From: Bacillus_BD oryzisoli
Lineage (GTDB): Bacteria > Bacillota > Bacilli > Bacillales > Cytobacillaceae
Direction of reading: 5' to 3'
DNA length: 64,000 nt
Assembly (NCBI RefSeq): GCF_036670025.1
Contig: NZ_CP137640.1
Coordinates: 3,444,001-3,508,000 of the forward strand
In this document: positions 61,254 through 64,000 of the stretch, in pieces
Position numbering within the stretch: position 1 is the stretch's first letter
Layout: every line of letters starts with the position of its first letter
Made by a program: the position numbers and the translations under genes
The notes under the pieces: model-generated
What the model saw: only the letters and a program-made list of their open reading frames with translations
Database searches by the model: none
What the model was told of the DNA's origin: nothing

Positions 61254-61368
61254 GGGCTGTCCATAAACAAAGGTGTCAGCACCACAATATAATATCTAGT
61301 ATCACTTTGCTTAAAATCGCACATGATATAGATGCTTTGTGGATGCCTGACACCTTTTGGGTCAGCCC
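61254..61368. repeat. REPIN/MITE-like inverted repeat element
   Basis: AAGGTGTCAG (61270-61279) and CTGACACCTT (61347-61356) are perfect inverted ends, continued inward by CACCACAA/TTGTGGATG and outward by GGGCTG (61254-61259) and CAGCCC (61363-61368). The GGTGTCAGGCACC-type end sequence recurs in Bacillaceae genomes. There is no coding capacity. Confidence 0.6.
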
Positions 61369-61380
61369 TATTTAATCTGT

Positions 61381-61611
61381 TTAGATACTCTTTTTTACAT
61401 CCTCTCTGATTGACTCAACGATGTATTCGGATAAATTTGCGGGTAAGGAAGTTCCATCGCCTTGGAATAACCAGGTATTTATGATTTCGAGGTCTGCTTT
61501 TCTGAAGGTGATGCTGTATATTTGATTTTCGTGGGTAAAGTCTGTCGTGACGTATTCTTCACCATCAAAATCATCATCGATGATCATGTTATGTATTTCG
61601 TATGGCTTCAC
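61381..61611 (-). CDS. Small uncharacterised protein, 76 aa
   Basis: Starts at GTG 61611 with AAGGAGAA about 5-8 nt upstream. The product is acidic: IIDDDFDGEEYVTTDFTHENQIYSI, then TFRKADLEIINTWLF and a C-terminal helix (LSEYIVESIREDVKK). It looks like a compact alpha/beta protein and has no signal peptide. I do not recognise a named family. Confidence 0.6.
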   Translation of the reverse strand: MKPYEIHNMIIDDDFDGEEYVTTDFTHENQIYSITFRKADLEIINTWLFQGDGTSLPANLSEYIVESIREDVKKSI

Positions 61612-61700
61612 TTTTATTCTCCTTCTATTTCATTTCTCTCTATATAGGGTTAACGATCCATTTAAGATTATTCATCATTTAAAAGAAACATTTATTCATC

Positions 61701-62606
61701 CTATTTTTTTACAAGCAAATCCTCTAGGGCATGAAAAAGGAACGGAAACATAAATTCAAAGCCTTCATTCATTAGTTTTTCAGGTATGACATGCTGACCT
61801 TCAAGAACAAGTGCGCTTTTTTTCCCAAGAACCATTCTCATGATAAATGAAGGCACTGGAAGCCAATGAGGGCGATGTAAGACAGTACCGATGATTTGAC
61901 CAAACTGTTCCATTCTAATTGGCTCTGGCGCAGTGACATTTACTGGACCGCTCATTCTGTCATGTTCCATTGCAAAAAGGATAGCTTGTACGACGTCTTT
62001 TACATGAACCCATGACACCCACTGTTTTCCAGAACCAACGGTCCCGCCAGCAAATAATTTATACGGCAGCACCATCAGCGGTAACGCCCCGCCTTCATTG
62101 CCGAGCACAACGCCAAATCTCATAATTACAGTGCGGACAGAAAACTCATTTACCTTTTGCGCTTTTATTTCCCAATCGGAAACCGTTTTGGCGAGAAAAT
62201 CCTTTGCTTTATTTGCAGATTCCTCCGTGTATACAGCGTCAATTGAGGCTGGATATATGCCAATAGCACTTGCGTTAATGAATACAGAAGGTTTTATAGG
62301 CATCGCTGCAATGATTCTTAACAACTCATCAGTTGCAGTCATGCGGCTCTCATAAATCTGTTTTTGGTGGTTTGCGTTCCATCTTCCCTCATTGATTGAA
62401 ACACCAGCTAAGTTAATAAATGCATCAGCATGTCTGATTTCTTTTTCAGGGACTGCATCTTCTGAAAGCCATCTAATATATGATACATCTCCGGCTTCAG
62501 GCCTTGGCTTTCTTGTTAATATGACGATCGTATGACCATTGGCAAGTAAGTTCTCCATCAATTTATGCCCGATAAAACCGGTTCCGCCAGCAATGACAAT
62601 TTTCAT
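61701..62606 (-). CDS. yfhF: TIGR01777-family SDR oxidoreductase (YfhF-like)
   Basis: A 301-residue NAD(P)-dependent epimerase-like protein. Motifs: GGTGFIGHKLMENLL at the N-terminus, DAFINLAGVSINEGRW, INASAIGIYP, MRFGVVLGNEGGALP, WVSWVHVKDVVQAI, and a C-terminal DUF1731 domain (PHWLPVPSFIMRMVLG). The catalytic Tyr is in SAIGIYPAS. The physiological substrate of this family is not known. It matches B. subtilis YfhF in length and order of motifs. Confidence 0.88.
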   Translation of the reverse strand: MKIVIAGGTGFIGHKLMENLLANGHTIVILTRKPRPEAGDVSYIRWLSEDAVPEKEIRHADAFINLAGVSINEGRWNANHQKQIYESRMTATDELLRIIAAMPIKPSVFINASAIGIYPASIDAVYTEESANKAKDFLAKTVSDWEIKAQKVNEFSVRTVIMRFGVVLGNEGGALPLMVLPYKLFAGGTVGSGKQWVSWVHVKDVVQAILFAMEHDRMSGPVNVTAPEPIRMEQFGQIIGTVLHRPHWLPVPSFIMRMVLGKKSALVLEGQHVIPEKLMNEGFEFMFPFLFHALEDLLVKK

Positions 62607-62771
62607 TTATAGCCTCCCTAATTTTCATATAGAGTACTCATTTTCCATTTATAAATCGGATTCACACGGTATATTTATTCCTATTATTAGCGGATATCAT
62701 TTGTCGATAGGCTTTTATTTCTATAAAATATTCTATTTTCCTCCTAAGAGACAAAATTAGGTATTGGTTTC

Positions 62772-62818
62772 AACGTAAAAAAGAAGTTCACTTCCTCGAG
62801 GTGAACTTCTTTTACGTT
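62772..62818 (-). terminator. Terminator of the ABA-sandwich protein gene
   Basis: On the minus strand AAAAGAAGTTCAC pairs with GTGAACTTCTTTT, extended by the ACGTAAA ends. Confidence 0.8.
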
Positions 62819-62838
62819 TTTTATTAGATTGTATTTTT

Positions 62839-63162
62839 TTAGCAAAGTTGTGCCCAAATATCGCTGGTATCTTCTACTGATGTAAGTTCGATGACGTTGT
62901 AGGCAGCGTTCGTGATGGCTTCTGGTAATGTATTGCCGATTGCTGTGATGTTATTAAAGCAAACTTCGGTGTTGTCTTTTATTGAAAATTTATAGCCAAA
63001 CTTTTCTAGTCTCTCTACGATTAGCATGGCATGGCCAAGATTTTGTTCTGGTTGAAAGTCAGAGTCATGAATGAAAATACCATTTTCATTGTCATACCAT
63101 CTATCCCATCTATTTAACTTCCAACCTAATATTCTACGAGCAATTGAATTTGTTTTTGACAT
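62839..63162 (-). CDS. BC1872-like protein (phage ABA sandwich domain)
   Basis: A 107-residue cytoplasmic protein. ARRILGWKLNRWDRWYDNENGIFI followed by FQPEQNLGHAMLIVERLEKFG, and later LPEAITNAAYNVIEL, match the small alpha-beta-alpha sandwich proteins common in Bacillus phages and chromosomes. Its function is unknown. The ATG at 63162 has AAGGGGAA 6 nt upstream. No other phage gene is near, so it may be a relic of an old prophage. Confidence 0.72.
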   Translation of the reverse strand: MSKTNSIARRILGWKLNRWDRWYDNENGIFIHDSDFQPEQNLGHAMLIVERLEKFGYKFSIKDNTEVCFNNITAIGNTLPEAITNAAYNVIELTSVEDTSDIWAQLC

Positions 63163-63482
63163 GTTACATTCCCCTTTTCTCTTCATTTTTATTATTAATT
63201 TCTTAATATTTTCTTCAGTATGTATGTCATCAGCTGTAAATAAATAATTGATTCTTAAAGGCTAACTAGTCTGTTATATGTCACATCCATTTTTTTGTTT
63301 CTGTTTGATTGTTATAGTACAATTTATTAGGATTAATGAAATTATATAACAGTTACGAAACAATTTCTACTATTATTTTGAAATTTTTTGAAAAAATATT
63401 ATGTTTTGATCCTTTTCTACAAATTTTCACAAAACAATAGGCCCTTTCCGTTCTGAAGGACCTTGCAATGGTTATTTTTCTT

Positions 63483-63512
63483 TATAAAAAAGAAGCATAA
63501 ACTATATGCCTC
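63483..63512 (-). terminator. Terminator of the metallophosphoesterase gene
   Basis: On the minus strand GAGGCATA pairs with TATGCTTC (one G-U), followed by TTTTTTATAAA. Confidence 0.65.
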
Positions 63513-63537
63513 AAAATACAAAGATTTTAACTTATCT

Positions 63538-64000
63538 CTAATACCCAAATTGTAAATCAATTACCATTACTTCGGATCGGCTGCCCATTCTTAGAGGCGG
63601 TCCCCATGTTCCATAACCTGAAGAGACAAATGAGTGTAAGCTTCCTTTTTGTAAATAGCCGCCATCATTTTCAAACAGCATTCCTGTAATCAGATTAGCC
63701 GGGGCCAGCTGTCCATTGTGAGTATGGCCTGATACCATGAGATCAACTCCATATCTTTTAGCCTGATCCAATTCGGTCGGCTGATGATCCATCACAATAA
63801 TCGGTTTACTTTTCTCCATACCTTTTAACAGTGCTTGAATTTCTTTCCGGTCCCCTTCCGCAGGATCTTTTCGGCCAGTTAGATACAATTGATTATGAAC
63901 AAGGATTGTTTCATCTCGCAGAACTTGTATGCCTGCTTTTTCTAATTCCTGTTCCAGCAGTGGAAGGTCATTCCTATAAACATCGTGATTACCAGAAATA
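63538..64000 (-). CDS. Metallophosphoesterase, partial (N-terminus outside window)
   Basis: The last 153 residues of a calcineurin-like phosphoesterase; the gene continues beyond the right edge. The visible part begins ISGNHDVYRNDLPLLEQELEK, the GNHD metal motif, followed by IIVMDHQPTELDQA and GVDLMVSGHTHNGQLAP with the metal-binding HTH. These are typical of the YkuE/YaeI family of membrane-associated phosphoesterases. The true start is not in the window. Confidence 0.85.
   Translation of the reverse strand, partial: ISGNHDVYRNDLPLLEQELEKAGIQVLRDETILVHNQLYLTGRKDPAEGDRKEIQALLKGMEKSKPIIVMDHQPTELDQAKRYGVDLMVSGHTHNGQLAPANLITGMLFENDGGYLQKGSLHSFVSSGYGTWGPPLRMGSRSEVMVIDLQFGY

Overview
The window looks like the chromosome of a low-GC Gram-positive bacterium of the family Bacillaceae. 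The evidence is class-B RNase P RNA, a Bacillus-type large SRP RNA, a tmRNA whose tag ends in LAA, an L-box in front of dapA, strong AGGAGG-type ribosome binding sites, and orthologues of Bacillus proteins (YfnB, VmlR, YfhF, CarD/YdeB, YknXYZ-type exporter, PdaC-type deacetylase). I see no prophage, integrase, complete insertion sequence or CRISPR array. It reads as core and niche-adaptation chromosome with an unusual number of decaying genes.

Layout. 1-1.7 kb: partial DinB protein, truncated haemoglobin, DUF488 protein and a small orphan. 1.9-6.8 kb: fixA-fixB-fixC-fixX (an ETF plus its quinone oxidoreductase and ferredoxin), divergent from an acyl-CoA dehydrogenase. 6.9-13.5 kb: glycerophosphodiesterase, an ABC-2 exporter with a zinc-ribbon membrane protein, and a PC4-like DNA-binding protein. 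13.6-16.4 kb: an SsuABC-type importer. 16.5-24.3 kb: CarD-family regulator, LOG protein, DinB protein, ABC half-exporter, flavin monooxygenase, and a YknXYZ/MacAB-like exporter. 24.5-28.3 kb: two paralogous PAS histidine kinases around one NarL-type response regulator. 28.4-31.6 kb: lysine riboswitch-dapA, alpha-carbonic anhydrase, then rnpB and ffs in tandem. 31.7-40 kb: toast-rack lipoprotein, DUF3050, methyltransferase, BenE transporter divergent from a MocR regulator, bioY under a probable BirA operator, an MFS remnant and an erythromycin-esterase family protein. 40-45.5 kb: a Fur-boxed pair (IDEAL-domain and DUF2325 proteins), DUF1450 protein, catalase, a PadR/HAAS pair and a broken PTS IIC gene. 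45.7-54.1 kb: membrane protein, PdaC-like deacetylase, a CueP gene interrupted by UGA, vmlR with its attenuator, cytochrome c, and a frameshifted methyltransferase-fold gene. 54.3-64 kb: ssrA, sugar dehydrogenase, yfnB, a nonsense-interrupted SagB-type oxidoreductase, a UvrC-like GIY-YIG protein, a LysM-3D wall protein, an AAA ATPase, yfhF and a partial metallophosphoesterase.

The most interesting observation is the cueP-like gene at 49.9-50.5 kb. A single in-frame UGA sits exactly where CueP proteins carry a conserved copper-binding cysteine. It is followed, 11 nt later, by a perfect 7-bp hairpin with a GGU loop. That geometry resembles a bacterial SECIS element, but ordinary pseudogenisation is a serious alternative because at least four other genes in the window are broken. 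Other points worth checking are the rnpB-ffs tandem, a three-codon leader ORF and switchable terminator ahead of vmlR, a dispersed 28-35 bp palindromic repeat family, a duplicated bioY tail flanking the MFS remnant, and several well-formed operators (MocR, BirA, Fur, and an unidentified one ahead of the sulfonate-type importer).

All calls come from reading the sequence and from memory of protein families. No database search was run.
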